A stretch of 64,000 bases of DNA from UBA6522 sp965205045 (GTDB lineage: Bacteria; Pseudomonadota; Gammaproteobacteria; Steroidobacterales; Rariloculaceae): contig OZ242031.1 of the NCBI GenBank assembly GCA_965205045.1, positions 992,001 through 1,056,000 of the forward strand, written 5' to 3'. The notes beneath the pieces are model-generated. The model was not told the origin of the DNA. It searched no databases and saw nothing but the letters and a program-made list of their open reading frames with translations. The translations under genes and the position numbers were made by a program. This document shows, piece after piece, positions 28,317-37,692 of this stretch; positions within the stretch are counted from its first letter, which is position 1, and each line of letters opens with the position of its first letter.

Positions 28317-28523
28317 GGTGAGGTTCCCCGTTCTGATTGGTCTTCGCTTCGGGTTGGCCCGATGCTTCACACCATAGCGGAAAACGCGGTCGCAGATAAG
28401 CCCGGCATGGGGTTCAATGCGGGCGTCGACGCGCGGAATCATCGCGCCGTCCCCACGGCGCGTCTGTCCGGCCCAGCGAGTACCTATCCACTCGACGCAA
28501 CCGGCACGGTCGCAGCGCGGGTT

Positions 28524-29621
28524 TCAACGGTTGAAGAACGCGGCGATTGCCGGACGGAAGTTGTCCATGTCCACAAGGAACGAGTCATGGCCCTGGATCG
28601 ACGGCAATTCCACGAACTCCACCTCCCGCCCGGGTTGCTGCAGTTGCTCCGCCAGTTCCTGCTGCTGATGCAGCGGGTACAGGATGTCGGTGGCCACGCC
28701 GATCACGCATACGCGCTTCGATTGAATCTTCGCAAGGCCAGCCTCGACCGACGCGCCGTGGTCGGCGACGTCGAACAGGTCGCTGGCCCGGGACAGGTAG
28801 AGGTAGCAATTGGGATCGAACTGCCCGGTGAACTTGTTGGCGTGGTGCTCCAGGTACGCTTCTATCTCGAAACTGTGGGCGAATGGATCGCCGGTCTCGC
28901 ACTCCTCGCAACTGCGCTCACGGCCGAAGCGTCCGCGCCATTCCTCGGCGGAGCGGTAGGTGATCATGCCCAGCTTTCGGGCCAGGCGCATGCCGGTGAG
29001 CGGCAGAGCGCCCGGCGTGTAGTCGCCCTGCTTCCAGTTGCGGTCGCGGCGGATCATTTCCCGCTGCAACGACCGCAGCGCCGTCGCAAACGGCAGCGAG
29101 CGCGTGGCCGAGGATATGATCATCAGATCCTCCGACCGGCCCGGAAACAGAATCTCGAAGGCCAGCGCGGTCATGCCGCCCATGGAGGGCCCGACGGTGG
29201 CGTAGAGCGACTCCACGCCCAGGCGCCGCAACACTTCCCGGCCACCCCGCGCGACGTCTTCCAGCGAAAGGACCGGAAACGATCGACGGTAGACCTCGCC
29301 GGTATCGGGATTCCTGGAGGCGGGCCCGGTGGAGCCGAAGCAGCTCCCCAGGGAATTCACGCAGATGACGAAGAAGCGCCGCGTATCGATGGGCCGGCCC
29401 GGGCCGACCATCTCCTCCCACCAGCCCGGGGCCTGATCGTCCGGCGAGGAGGCCGCGTGGGCCGACGGCGAAAGGCCGGTGAAGATCAGCACGGCATTGT
29501 CGCGCGCCCGGTTCGGCGTTCCCCAGGTCTCGTAGGCGATGGTGGGGCTCGACAACACGCCGCCCCGGTGCATCGGAAAGGCACCGTCCACGGTTACAAA
29601 TTGTCTCGCGCCGCCTGCCAT
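28524..29621 (-). CDS. metX: MetX-family homoserine (or serine) O-acyltransferase
   Basis: A 365-residue alpha/beta hydrolase of the MetX family, which acylates homoserine (or, in some gammaproteobacteria, serine) for methionine or cysteine synthesis. The catalytic triad is visible: Ser in GPSMGGMTAL, Asp in VATDILYP, His in IQGHDSFLVD. NSLGSCFGSTGPAS is the family's substrate-loop signature. Length is normal. Whether it uses acetyl-CoA or succinyl-CoA, and homoserine or serine, cannot be decided by eye: MetX enzymes are known for mixed specificities. It stands alone, with 207 bases of empty sequence before the next gene. Confidence 0.85.
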   Translation of the reverse strand: MAGGARQFVTVDGAFPMHRGGVLSSPTIAYETWGTPNRARDNAVLIFTGLSPSAHAASSPDDQAPGWWEEMVGPGRPIDTRRFFVICVNSLGSCFGSTGPASRNPDTGEVYRRSFPVLSLEDVARGGREVLRRLGVESLYATVGPSMGGMTALAFEILFPGRSEDLMIISSATRSLPFATALRSLQREMIRRDRNWKQGDYTPGALPLTGMRLARKLGMITYRSAEEWRGRFGRERSCEECETGDPFAHSFEIEAYLEHHANKFTGQFDPNCYLYLSRASDLFDVADHGASVEAGLAKIQSKRVCVIGVATDILYPLHQQQELAEQLQQPGREVEFVELPSIQGHDSFLVDMDNFRPAIAAFFNR

Positions 29622-29844
29622 GGGTCCTCGATTACTTTCGGCTGCCGTGTGCGGGCCGAGAGTTTAACCCGAATGAGAGCGCGTATCTCTAGCGATCAGT
29701 GGCAAGAGCCCCCGTTGCACCAAGGCCGGCGAGGCGATCGGCGAGATTCTCGTGTCGCCGGTTGAATTGGAGTTACCCGGGCAAGGGCTGCCAACCGCCG
29801 TCGCGCCGCAGGATTCGGGGTGGATGTGCGCGGCATGCTGCTGA

Positions 29845-31233
29845 TCAAGCTCCGCGGCCGCGGTTTGCCTTGCGGCGGCGCAGTCTCCGGGGCCGATTGC
29901 GCCGCGCGGCGAAGGGATTTCCGCCGCTCTTGAATTCAATTCTCAATGGCGCGCCTTCCAGGCGGAAAGCCTTGCGGAAAGCGTTGGCCAGGTACCGGCG
30001 GTAGTGACCGGGAAGCAGGTCGAGCCGGCTGCCGTGAATGACGACGAGCGGAGGATGCCGGCCGCCCTGATGCGCGTAACGCAGGCGAATGCGCCGGCCA
30101 CCCACAAGCGGCGGCGAGTGCGCGACCAGCGCCCTTTCCAGGATGCGGTTCAGGTCCGGCGTCGGCATCTCCCGGCCGGCTGCCTCGTAGGCCGTCAGCG
30201 CGGCATCGACCGTGCCGTCGATGCCGCTGCCGTGAAGCGCGGAGATATAGGAGACTCGCGCAAAGTCCGCGAAGGCCAGCCGCCGTGCGGCTTCGGATTC
30301 GATCCTGCGCCGTCGGGACGTTTCGATGCCGTCCCATTTGTTCACGGCGATGGTGAGCGCGCGGCCCCTTTGCACGCTGAGACCGATGAGGTGCAGGTCC
30401 TGCTCGGTCACGCCCTCGTGCGCATCCAGCATGCACATGACCACGCCGGAATTCTCGATGGCCTGAAGACTCTGCACCACGCTGAACTTCTCGATGGCAT
30501 CGCGGACCCGGGCGCGCCGGCGAATGCCCGCCGTATCGACCAGCACGAATCGCCTTCCGCGCCGCTCGCAGGGAACCAGCACGCTGTCCCGGGTGGTCCC
30601 GGGCACGGGGGAGGTGACCAGGCGTTCGGCGCCCAGCAAGCGGTTGATCAGGGTCGACTTGCCCACATTCGGCCGCCCGACCACGGCCAGCTTCGGCCCC
30701 TCGTATTGTTCCACGGCATCCGCTCCCTGGTCTTCGGCCTGCTCACCCAGGATTGCGAGGACTTCGCGCATCAGCGCCGGGACCCTGCGCCCGTGGAGCG
30801 CGGCGATGCCGATCGTGGCGCCGTAGCCCAGGGCGTGGAATTCCGCCTCGGCGAGTTCGGGCGCCAGGCCTTCGGACTTGTTGACGGCGACGATGACCGG
30901 CTTTCCGCCAACCCGAATCCGGCCGGCGATGGTTTCGTCGGCGGCGGTCAGGCCCTCGCGGCAATCGACAACGAAGACCACCGCGTCGGCCTCGTCCATG
31001 GCCGCCTGGGCCTGGCGGGCGGCCCGTGAGGCCAGTTCGCCCTCATCGTTGCCGAGTCCGCCGGTGTCGATGACCACGACCGTTCGGCCGTGGGAGTCGG
31101 CGAAACCATAGCGGCGGTCCCGGGTCAGGCCCGGATAGTCCGCAACCAGCGCGTCCCGGGAACGGGTGAGCTGGTTGAACAGCGTGGACTTGCCAACATT
31201 TGGCCGGCCCACCAGGGCGACTACGGGAAGCAT
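29845..31233 (-). CDS. der: GTPase Der (ribosome assembly)
   Basis: A 462-residue double GTPase needed for 50S subunit maturation. It starts MLPVVALVGRPNVGKSTLFN at the ATG at 31233; the longer open frame upstream would overlap bamB and lacks homology. The first G domain has GRPNVGKST, DTGG and NKSE; the second has VGRPNVGKSTLINRLL, DTAGIRRRARV and NKWD. A KH-like C-terminal domain (RYAHQGGRHPPLVVIHGS) and a basic tail end the protein. It closes the long minus-strand cluster hisS-yfgM-bamB-der, the common gammaproteobacterial order. Confidence 0.97.
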   Translation of the reverse strand: MLPVVALVGRPNVGKSTLFNQLTRSRDALVADYPGLTRDRRYGFADSHGRTVVVIDTGGLGNDEGELASRAARQAQAAMDEADAVVFVVDCREGLTAADETIAGRIRVGGKPVIVAVNKSEGLAPELAEAEFHALGYGATIGIAALHGRRVPALMREVLAILGEQAEDQGADAVEQYEGPKLAVVGRPNVGKSTLINRLLGAERLVTSPVPGTTRDSVLVPCERRGRRFVLVDTAGIRRRARVRDAIEKFSVVQSLQAIENSGVVMCMLDAHEGVTEQDLHLIGLSVQRGRALTIAVNKWDGIETSRRRRIESEAARRLAFADFARVSYISALHGSGIDGTVDAALTAYEAAGREMPTPDLNRILERALVAHSPPLVGGRRIRLRYAHQGGRHPPLVVIHGSRLDLLPGHYRRYLANAFRKAFRLEGAPLRIEFKSGGNPFAARRNRPRRLRRRKANRGRGA

Positions 31234-31316
31234 GACTGTCTCGCGGCGACGGCCGGAGCGCGTTACCGGCCGGAGCGCACCATGGCGCTTGACTCTATTC
31301 GTCGATGGACGCGACC

Positions 31317-32465
31317 TTACTCCAGTTCGACCGTGTAGGCGGCCACTGTACCGTCTTCGGACTGCACGATCATGTTCCGGCCCACCACCAGCGGGGCGGA
31401 CGTGATCCGGTTGGACGCCGCGCGCTCGCGGGCGAGGAAACTGCCGTCGCCGGGGTCGATCCAGTGCAGGAAGCCTTCGAAATCGCCGACGACGATGGTG
31501 TTGCCGAACGCGGCGGGCGCGGTGACGTCCCTGAGCCGCAACGCATCCTGGCGCCATCTCGGCGTGCCGCTGCCCCGCTCCAGCGCCACCACTTCGCCGA
31601 ATTCGTCGGTCACGTAGACGCTGCTCACGTCAACGCCCAGTCCCGCGTAGCTGGAGAGTTCCTGTTGCCAGAGCACCACGCCGTTCTCGAGGGCCACGCC
31701 GATGGCACGGCCGTGATAACCGACGGCGAATACATCGTTGCCGGCCACCTGGAGACCGGCGCTGATGTCCACCAGCCGATCCAGTTCGGTGCGTCCGGAC
31801 GGCGCTGCGACGGCGAACTCCCAGAGCACATCGCCCGACGACAGTTGGTATGCGCCCAGCCGCCCGTTGTCGAAGCCGGCAACCACGCTGCCGCCGGCGA
31901 CGTAGGGGGCCGTATTGCCGCGCATGGTCAGCGCCGGCACGGTTTGCGCCACGGTCCAGAGCTCCCGGCCGTCCAGGCTCGAGTAGCCGCGCAGCCTGCC
32001 GTCCACGGTGCGCAGTGCCACCACCTCGCCGCCGATGGCCGGCGGCGCGAGCACTTCCGCTCCGACGGCCTGGCGCCAGAGTTCCGAGCCGGTGTCGGCT
32101 TCCAGCGCGATGAGTTCGCCGTCGGTGGTGCCGAGCGCCACGACGCCAGCGCCGTAGGCCGGCCCGGCGGAAAGCGGCAGATTGGTCTGCGAAGACCAGC
32201 TTCGGCGACCGTTTTCCAGGTCGAAGGCGGCAACATCGCCGCCATGGCTTGCGGCAAAGATCCGGGCGCCGTCCGTGGCCGGGGACAGGCCCAGGCGGAG
32301 GCGTTCGCCGCTTCCGCCGACCCGCGTGCTCCACAGCCGGCGAACCTCCAGCCGTTCATCGAATGACACCAGTTCCGCCGGTGCTTCTCCGGAGTCGTTG
32401 TCGCGCCCGCAGCCGGCCGTGACGGCGATCAGCGCGGCGGCCGCGAGTACTGGCCAGCCTCTCAT
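31317..32465 (-). CDS. bamB: Outer-membrane assembly lipoprotein BamB
   Basis: A 382-residue lipoprotein (MRGWPVLAAAALIAVTAGC, lipobox TAGC) with an eight-bladed PQQ-type propeller: repeated units such as GVVALGTTDGELIALEADTG, GEVVALRTVDGRLRGYSSLDG and NTIVVGDFEGFLHWIDPGDG. BamB supports BamA in folding outer-membrane beta-barrels, which here include the two large TonB receptors. Its start overlaps the yfgM stop by 4 bases (ATGA), so translation is coupled. der follows 83 bases downstream. Confidence 0.93.
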   Translation of the reverse strand: MRGWPVLAAAALIAVTAGCGRDNDSGEAPAELVSFDERLEVRRLWSTRVGGSGERLRLGLSPATDGARIFAASHGGDVAAFDLENGRRSWSSQTNLPLSAGPAYGAGVVALGTTDGELIALEADTGSELWRQAVGAEVLAPPAIGGEVVALRTVDGRLRGYSSLDGRELWTVAQTVPALTMRGNTAPYVAGGSVVAGFDNGRLGAYQLSSGDVLWEFAVAAPSGRTELDRLVDISAGLQVAGNDVFAVGYHGRAIGVALENGVVLWQQELSSYAGLGVDVSSVYVTDEFGEVVALERGSGTPRWRQDALRLRDVTAPAAFGNTIVVGDFEGFLHWIDPGDGSFLARERAASNRITSAPLVVGRNMIVQSEDGTVAAYTVELE

Positions 32466-33286
32466 TCGGCTGTCTCCGCGGGGGTGGCATCGACCTCCGC
32501 CGGCGGCGGAATGGACCCGCCATCGGGGGTCTCCCGAGCCGGCCCGGCATCCGCGGACTCCAAGGCCGGCCCGCCATCCGTGGACGCCTGGACCGGTTCG
32601 CCATCCGGGGATTCCGGGCCCGGCTCGGTCTGCGGCGCAAACCGGACCGGCGGCGTGGCCACGGCCGGAAGGTCGTCCAGCTTCAGCTGCACAAGATTTT
32701 TATCCACGAAGTCGGCTTCCTGGGCGTTGAGGGCGGCATTGTAGGCCGCGCGGGCGCTGTCCGCATCGCCAAGGGCGGCGTGGATGTCGCCGCGCACCTC
32801 GTTGTAGCGCGCGGAAAAGCTGCCGGGCGCGACATCGAGCACCGTCAAAGCCTCTTCAAAGGCCTCGTCCTGTACAAGCACTCTGGCCAGGCGAAGCCGT
32901 GCGATCAGCGCCAGCTCCGGATCGCCGGTGGATTCCATGACGAATCGGAGTTCGTCGATGGCGCCGTCCACCTGGCCCGCGTCCAGGCGGATCAATGCCA
33001 CCAGCAGTCCGCCCTGGTCCGTATACGGACTCGACGGAAAATCGTCGCGCAACTCGTTCAACAGGTTGCGGGCGCCTCCCATGTCGTCGTCGCCCACCGC
33101 CTCGCGCAGTTCGACGTAGATGGCAGCGGCTTCCTCCGCCCGCGTATCCACATGGGCGTTGTAGCGGTTCCAGCCCAGCAAGCCGAACACGCCGATGCCG
33201 ATGCCGCCGACCAGGTACCAGCCGTTCTCCCGCCACCACTGGCGAAATATCTCGATCTGTTCTTTTTCGGAATGAAACTCGTCCAC
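32462..33286 (-). CDS. yfgM: YfgM-like inner-membrane TPR protein
   Basis: Starts MDEFHSEKEQIEIFRQWW and has one membrane span (YLVGGIGIGVFGLLGW), then a periplasmic TPR region (about 45-215). In E. coli, YfgM works with the chaperone PpiD at the SecYEG translocon. It is 274 residues, longer than usual because of a C-terminal tail of about 55 residues rich in Pro, Asp and Glu, with imperfect repeats (ESPDGEP, ESADAGP, ETPDGGS). The tail DNA is repetitive and could vary in length between strains. Position between hisS and bamB is the standard one. Confidence 0.9.
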   Translation of the reverse strand: MDEFHSEKEQIEIFRQWWRENGWYLVGGIGIGVFGLLGWNRYNAHVDTRAEEAAAIYVELREAVGDDDMGGARNLLNELRDDFPSSPYTDQGGLLVALIRLDAGQVDGAIDELRFVMESTGDPELALIARLRLARVLVQDEAFEEALTVLDVAPGSFSARYNEVRGDIHAALGDADSARAAYNAALNAQEADFVDKNLVQLKLDDLPAVATPPVRFAPQTEPGPESPDGEPVQASTDGGPALESADAGPARETPDGGSIPPPAEVDATPAETAE

Positions 33287-33342
33287 CAGAATTCTCCCGG
33301 ATTCGCGCTACCCGGCTTCTTCGCCGGGCGAAGGAGCGTATT

Positions 33343-34617
33343 TTACGGCGAATTGTCCCGAACTCGGAGCAATTCGGCCACCGCCTCCTCCAGGCTGCAC
33401 AGCGTTTGCGGCGAATCTTCGCGCAAGGGCTTGATTGTCAAGGAATCGGCTGCAAGTTCGTCGTCGCCGAGAATCAAGGCCAGCAGGGCGCCGCCGCGGT
33501 CGGCCCGCCGCAACTGCGAACGGAAGCTGCCGCCCGCGCAGTCCATCGTGAGCCGGATGCCGGGGACCCGTGCCCGAAGTGTTTCGGCTATTCCCAGGCC
33601 GCGCCGGCGTGCCCCGTCTCCCGCAATCACCAGGTAACCGTGAGGGGGGCGGCCGGCTTGCCGGCGGCCTTCCTCCTCCATCAGTTCCACCACCCGTTCA
33701 AGGCCCATGGCCCAGCCGATCGCTGGCGTGTCCCTGCCGCCCAGTTGAGCAACCAGTCCGTCGTAGCGGCCGCCCGAGCAGATCGCCCCCTGGGCGCCCA
33801 GGCGATCCGTCACCCATTCGAAGACCGTGCGCGTGTAGTAGTCCAGGCCGCGCACGAGACGCGGGTTGATCCTGTACGTCACGCCGGCATCGTCCAGAAG
33901 CTCGGTCAGGCGCTGAAAGTGTGCTGCGGAGTCGTCGTCGAGATAACCGCTCAGCACCGGTGCGCCGGCGATCAGCTCCCTGAGCCGGGGATTCTTGCTG
34001 TCGAGGAGTCGAAGCGGATTCCGGCGCAGGCGCTCCCGGCTGTCGGCGTCCAGCACGTCGCCGGCAGCGGAAAAATACGCCCGCAGCGCTTCCCGGTATC
34101 CGGCGCGGCACTCGGGCGTTCCCAGGGAATTGAGTTCCAGGCAGGGACTCTCGAGGCCCAGCCGCTCCCAGATCCGCGCCGACATGACGATGACTTCGGC
34201 GTCCACTTCGGGGCCGGCGAAGCCGATGGCCTCCAGGTTGATCTGGTGGAACTGGCGGTAGCGTGCCTTTTGCGGGCGCTCGTGGCGAAACATCGGGCCG
34301 GAACACCACAACTTCTGCTGCCGGTTGTGAAACAGGCCGTGACTGAGGCCGGCCCGAACCACGCTGGCGGTCGCCTCCGGACGAAGGGTTACGCTTGCGC
34401 CGCTGCGGTCCGTGAAGGTGTACATTTCCTTCTGGACGATGTCGGTGGTTTCGCCGATGGACCGGCTGAACAGTTCGGTGTGTTCCATCACGGGAAGCCG
34501 GATCTGCCGGTATCCGTAGGCATCGAAGACCGCCTGCGCCGCCGACTCCACGGCCGACCAGAGCGCACCGTCGTCCGGCAGCACGTCGTTCATGCCGCGA
34601 ATCGGCCTAATCTTCAT
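33343..34617 (-). CDS. hisS: Histidyl-tRNA synthetase
   Basis: A 424-residue class II synthetase. It begins MKIRPIRGMNDVLPDD; motif 2 is around MFRHERPQKARYRQFHQ; the His-specific boxes are LVRGLDYYTRTVFEW and CSGGRYDGLVAQLGG; motif 3 is PAIGWAMGLERVVELM. The C-terminal anticodon-binding domain follows. ispG, which usually lies between rodZ and hisS in Pseudomonas, is absent here, so hisS directly follows rodZ. Confidence 0.97.
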   Translation of the reverse strand: MKIRPIRGMNDVLPDDGALWSAVESAAQAVFDAYGYRQIRLPVMEHTELFSRSIGETTDIVQKEMYTFTDRSGASVTLRPEATASVVRAGLSHGLFHNRQQKLWCSGPMFRHERPQKARYRQFHQINLEAIGFAGPEVDAEVIVMSARIWERLGLESPCLELNSLGTPECRAGYREALRAYFSAAGDVLDADSRERLRRNPLRLLDSKNPRLRELIAGAPVLSGYLDDDSAAHFQRLTELLDDAGVTYRINPRLVRGLDYYTRTVFEWVTDRLGAQGAICSGGRYDGLVAQLGGRDTPAIGWAMGLERVVELMEEEGRRQAGRPPHGYLVIAGDGARRRGLGIAETLRARVPGIRLTMDCAGGSFRSQLRRADRGGALLALILGDDELAADSLTIKPLREDSPQTLCSLEEAVAELLRVRDNSP

Positions 34618-34650
34618 CCTGCCTCCGAACCCTGATCCGCGATGTCGGCG

Positions 34651-35802
34651 TCACGGCGCCTCGTCGACAACAAACCGGACTGTCGTGCCGTTGCCCTGAG
34701 GCTCAGGGATGGGCCAGGGTTGATCGTTGATCGATAACTGCACGACAGTGAAATTGCCCAGCACGAAGGACAGCGGCAGGACACCCTCGACCGTGGCCGT
34801 CGTCCCGGCCAGGCCCAGCGCGTAGTAGAGGGAATTGCCGTTGCCGTCGCTCACTTCCGTCCAGGAGTCCTCTTCGTAGTTGAGGGCGACCTGAACCAGC
34901 GGCCCCGCGGCCTGCCCGGCCGCGACCGTTTCCGTCACGCTGGCGGCGCCCGGTCCGGCGGCGGCGGGTTCCGGGGGCTGCGGCTCGACCGCGGGGAACG
35001 CCCCGTCAGGCCGCTGGACGCCGGGTAGCGTCGGGTCCACCGTGTCGGTCTCGACCGCCGGTTCATCAACGGTGGTCGGATCGCCCGCTGATTCGTCAAT
35101 GGCGACCGGAGCGCCCGCAGGATCGGGTCCTGTGGCCGGTGCATCGTCGGGCGCCGCCTCAACCCCGGGCGCAATTTCCGTGGACGGCGGCGGCAAGGTA
35201 TCGAGTCCAACGGCGGGAGGCGCCGCAGCAGGTTCCATGGCGACGCCCGGATCGGGAATCGGCGCAGCAGGTTCCATGGCGACATCCGGACCGGGAAACG
35301 GCTCAGCCACTTCCGGAACGGATTCCACCTGCTCCGGTGGGGACTCCGGCGCTTCTTCGGCCGGGGACACGATTTCCGAGAGCGTATCCCTGCTGACCCA
35401 CGTGAACCAGAATGCCGGGATTCCCAGCGCGAGAACCAGCGCTCCGACGATCAGCGGTACGATCAACCTGTTGTCTTCGGAAATGGGTTCGCTGTAGGTC
35501 ACCGGCGCGTCTTTCGCGTCCGTCTGAACGGCGTAGCGGTGGAGCAGATCGTCATATTCCAGGCCAAACCGGCTGGCGAGGTGCCGGAGGTAGCCCTTGA
35601 CGAATACCGGCGCGGGGAGCAGCTCGAAACGGTCTTCTTCCAACGCCTCCAGCAAGCGGGCCTCGACTCGCAGTTCCGCGGCCATCTGCTCGACCGTCAG
35701 ACCCTGCTCCAGGCGGGCCGCGGCCAGGATACCGCCCAGCGTATCGGCGCCCTCGTCCGGACGGTGCACGTCGGGCGGATGGGAATTAAGGTCTTCCGCC
35801 AT
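34651..35802 (-). CDS. rodZ: RodZ-like cytoskeletal/shape protein
   Basis: From the ATG at 35802 the protein has 383 residues: an N-terminal HTH of the Xre type (TLGGILAAARLEQGLTVEQM), a membrane span near LIVPLIVGALVLALGIPAFW, a long Pro/Ala/Glu-rich periplasmic linker, and the C-terminal DUF4115 domain (WTEVSDGNGNSLYY). RodZ links MreB to the elongation machinery. The linker includes an exact-looking 13-residue repeat (VAMEPAA, 39 bp period at 35225-35283) and is much longer than the E. coli one. The start overlaps the end of pilF by 17 bases. Confidence 0.88.
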   Translation of the reverse strand: MAEDLNSHPPDVHRPDEGADTLGGILAAARLEQGLTVEQMAAELRVEARLLEALEEDRFELLPAPVFVKGYLRHLASRFGLEYDDLLHRYAVQTDAKDAPVTYSEPISEDNRLIVPLIVGALVLALGIPAFWFTWVSRDTLSEIVSPAEEAPESPPEQVESVPEVAEPFPGPDVAMEPAAPIPDPGVAMEPAAAPPAVGLDTLPPPSTEIAPGVEAAPDDAPATGPDPAGAPVAIDESAGDPTTVDEPAVETDTVDPTLPGVQRPDGAFPAVEPQPPEPAAAGPGAASVTETVAAGQAAGPLVQVALNYEEDSWTEVSDGNGNSLYYALGLAGTTATVEGVLPLSFVLGNFTVVQLSINDQPWPIPEPQGNGTTVRFVVDEAP

Positions 35803-36568
35803 CTTCCAATTGCTCAAGTTGTGCCGACTCTGCGGACCCGGGGAACTGTTCGCGCAGCATGGATTCGCAACGCCGGGCATTGTCGGGGTTTCCCAGGCCG
35901 GTCTCTACCCGGAAGCAAAGCAAGGCTGCTTGCGGGCTGTCCGGCGCCGCCGCGAAATGCCTTTCCAGGAAGTGCCGCGCCTCGCCCAGTTCGTTGCTGT
36001 CGAAAGCCAGCGACGCCATGTTGAACAGGCCGTCCGGGTAGATCGGGTTGCGCGCCAGCGCCTCGCGCAGGTATTGCTGCGCCTTGGCGCCGTCGCCGGC
36101 GCTGCGGGCGCAAATCCCCGCGTTGGTCAGGGCCACCTCCGGCGTGCGATAACGGCGACTGCCCGCCGCGCGCAGGAACATCGGTTCGGCGTCGCTCCAA
36201 TGCCCGTGACGGCAGAGAAACACGCCATAGCTGTTGGCTGTCGCGGGGTCGTCCGGGGCCAGCCGGATGGCGCGCCTGTGGTGGCTCCGGGCCACATCGA
36301 CGTCGCCCAGCCGGTCGTAGACCGTGGCGATGGTGCTGTGGGCTTCCGCCAGGCGCGGGTCATGCTCCAGCGCCCGGTCCAGCCGCTCCAGCGCCAGCGT
36401 CAACCGTCCCTGGCGAAGATACGCCGCGCCCAGATTGAGGTTGGCAACGGCTGCGCCGCCGGAGGAACCCGCCGTTGGCGAATCGCTCGTTGCCGACATG
36501 CCCGCGCAGCCCTGGCACAGCAGCAGCGCGATCAGCGGCGTCACCGGGTGGCGGCTCAGGAAGCGCAT
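35786..36568 (-). CDS. pilF: Type IV pilus biogenesis TPR lipoprotein PilF/PilW
   Basis: A 260-residue protein starting MRFLSRHPVTPLIALLLCQGC. The Cys at the end of the hydrophobic run makes it a likely lipoprotein, although the lipobox (CQGC) is not ideal. About six TPR units follow: AYLRQGRLTLALERLDRALE, AHSTIATVYDRLGDVDVARS, and others. PilF is the pilotin for the PilQ secretin in P. aeruginosa and lies between rlmN and rodZ there, as here. No other pilus genes are in this window, so a pilus role is inferred from position and family only. The start overlaps the rlmN end by 13 bases. Confidence 0.85.
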   Translation of the reverse strand: MRFLSRHPVTPLIALLLCQGCAGMSATSDSPTAGSSGGAAVANLNLGAAYLRQGRLTLALERLDRALEHDPRLAEAHSTIATVYDRLGDVDVARSHHRRAIRLAPDDPATANSYGVFLCRHGHWSDAEPMFLRAAGSRRYRTPEVALTNAGICARSAGDGAKAQQYLREALARNPIYPDGLFNMASLAFDSNELGEARHFLERHFAAAPDSPQAALLCFRVETGLGNPDNARRCESMLREQFPGSAESAQLEQLEDGGRP

Positions 36569-37692
36569 CCGCTCGCCGCCCTGAACGGCTTGTCTCCAAG
36601 ACGCGCCCGCACGCGATTCGTCACCTGACCGGCCAGTTGTCCGCAAGCGGCGTCGATGTCGTCGCCCCGCGTGCGGCGTACGGTCGCCACGACGCCCCTG
36701 GAGCGCAGATGCGTACAGAACCGGTCGATGACTTCGGGCGCGGAGCATCGGTAGGCCGCGCCCGGGAAGGAGTTGAACGGGATCAGGTTGACCTTGGCCG
36801 GCCGATCGCGCAGCAAGGCCGCCAGGCGCGCGGCGTCATCGAGGCTGTCGTTCACGTCGGCCAGCATCACGTATTCGAACGTGATCTGCCGGGATGCGAG
36901 CCCCTCGGCGTAGTGCCAGCAGGCATCCAGCAGCTCCGCGATGGGGTGGCGCCGGTTGATGGGCACCAGTTCATCGCGGAGCGCGTCGGTTGGGGCGTGC
37001 AGGGAAACCGCGAGCGCCACGTTGCATTCCGCCGCGAGCCGCCGGATCCGGGGCACGAGCCCAACGGTGCTGATGGTGACCCTGCGGCGCGACAACCCCA
37101 GCCCATGGTCGTCGGTGAGCAATTTGGCCACCGGAACCACCTCCCGGTAGTTGGCGAGCGGTTCGCCCATGCCCATGAACACGACGTTGGTGATCGCCGA
37201 CGGCGACCCCAGCGCCCGGTTGGCGAGCAGCACCTGGCCGAGGATTTCCGCGGCCTTCAGGTTCCGATTGAAACCGCTGTGCCCCGTTGCGCAGAACGGG
37301 CAGTCCATGGCGCAACCGGCCTGGGAGGAAATGCACAGCGTCGAGCGATTCGGCTCGGGGATGTGGACGGTCTCCACGGCCTGTCCGCCGCCCACGTCTA
37401 TCAGCCACTTGCGAGTGCCGTCGGCGGATTCCTCGACGCGCCCTGCGGGCGGAATATCCAGCGACGCGATTTGCCCGAGTTTTCTGCGTAGAGGCAGGCT
37501 GATGTCCGTCATTTCCCGGAAATCGAGGACTCCGCGCCCGTAAATCCAGCGCATGGCCTGGCGCGCCCGGAAGGGCTTCTCGCCGATGCCCGTGAAGAAT
37601 TCGGCCAGCGCATCGGGGGCAAGACCGATCAGGTTCAGCCTCTGCGGCCGGGAATCGACGGAATCTATCCCGCTTGTCGCGTGCGCGTGCAA
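36556..37692 (-). CDS. rlmN: 23S rRNA/tRNA (adenine-C2) methyltransferase RlmN
   Basis: A 378-residue radical SAM enzyme that methylates A2503 of 23S rRNA and A37 of some tRNAs. The Fe-S motif CAMDCPFC (CxxxCxxC) and the GxGE-like NVVFMGMGEPLANY are clear, and CSAPEVIDRFC near the C-terminus carries a conserved Cys used in the reaction mechanism. The start I use overlaps ndk by 28 bases; a slightly later start is possible. ndk-rlmN-pilF-rodZ is a conserved block in Pseudomonadales. Confidence 0.95.
   Translation of the reverse strand: MHAHATSGIDSVDSRPQRLNLIGLAPDALAEFFTGIGEKPFRARQAMRWIYGRGVLDFREMTDISLPLRRKLGQIASLDIPPAGRVEESADGTRKWLIDVGGGQAVETVHIPEPNRSTLCISSQAGCAMDCPFCATGHSGFNRNLKAAEILGQVLLANRALGSPSAITNVVFMGMGEPLANYREVVPVAKLLTDDHGLGLSRRRVTISTVGLVPRIRRLAAECNVALAVSLHAPTDALRDELVPINRRHPIAELLDACWHYAEGLASRQITFEYVMLADVNDSLDDAARLAALLRDRPAKVNLIPFNSFPGAAYRCSAPEVIDRFCTHLRSRGVVATVRRTRGDDIDAACGQLAGQVTNRVRARLGDKPFRAASGCAS

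Noticed and set aside
28104..29765. 553-residue plus-strand frame opposite metX
   Set aside because: Shadow of the MetX gene and the NHL leader; no start signal or domain.
32995..34635. 546-residue plus-strand frame opposite hisS
   Set aside because: Shadow of hisS with low-information sequence.
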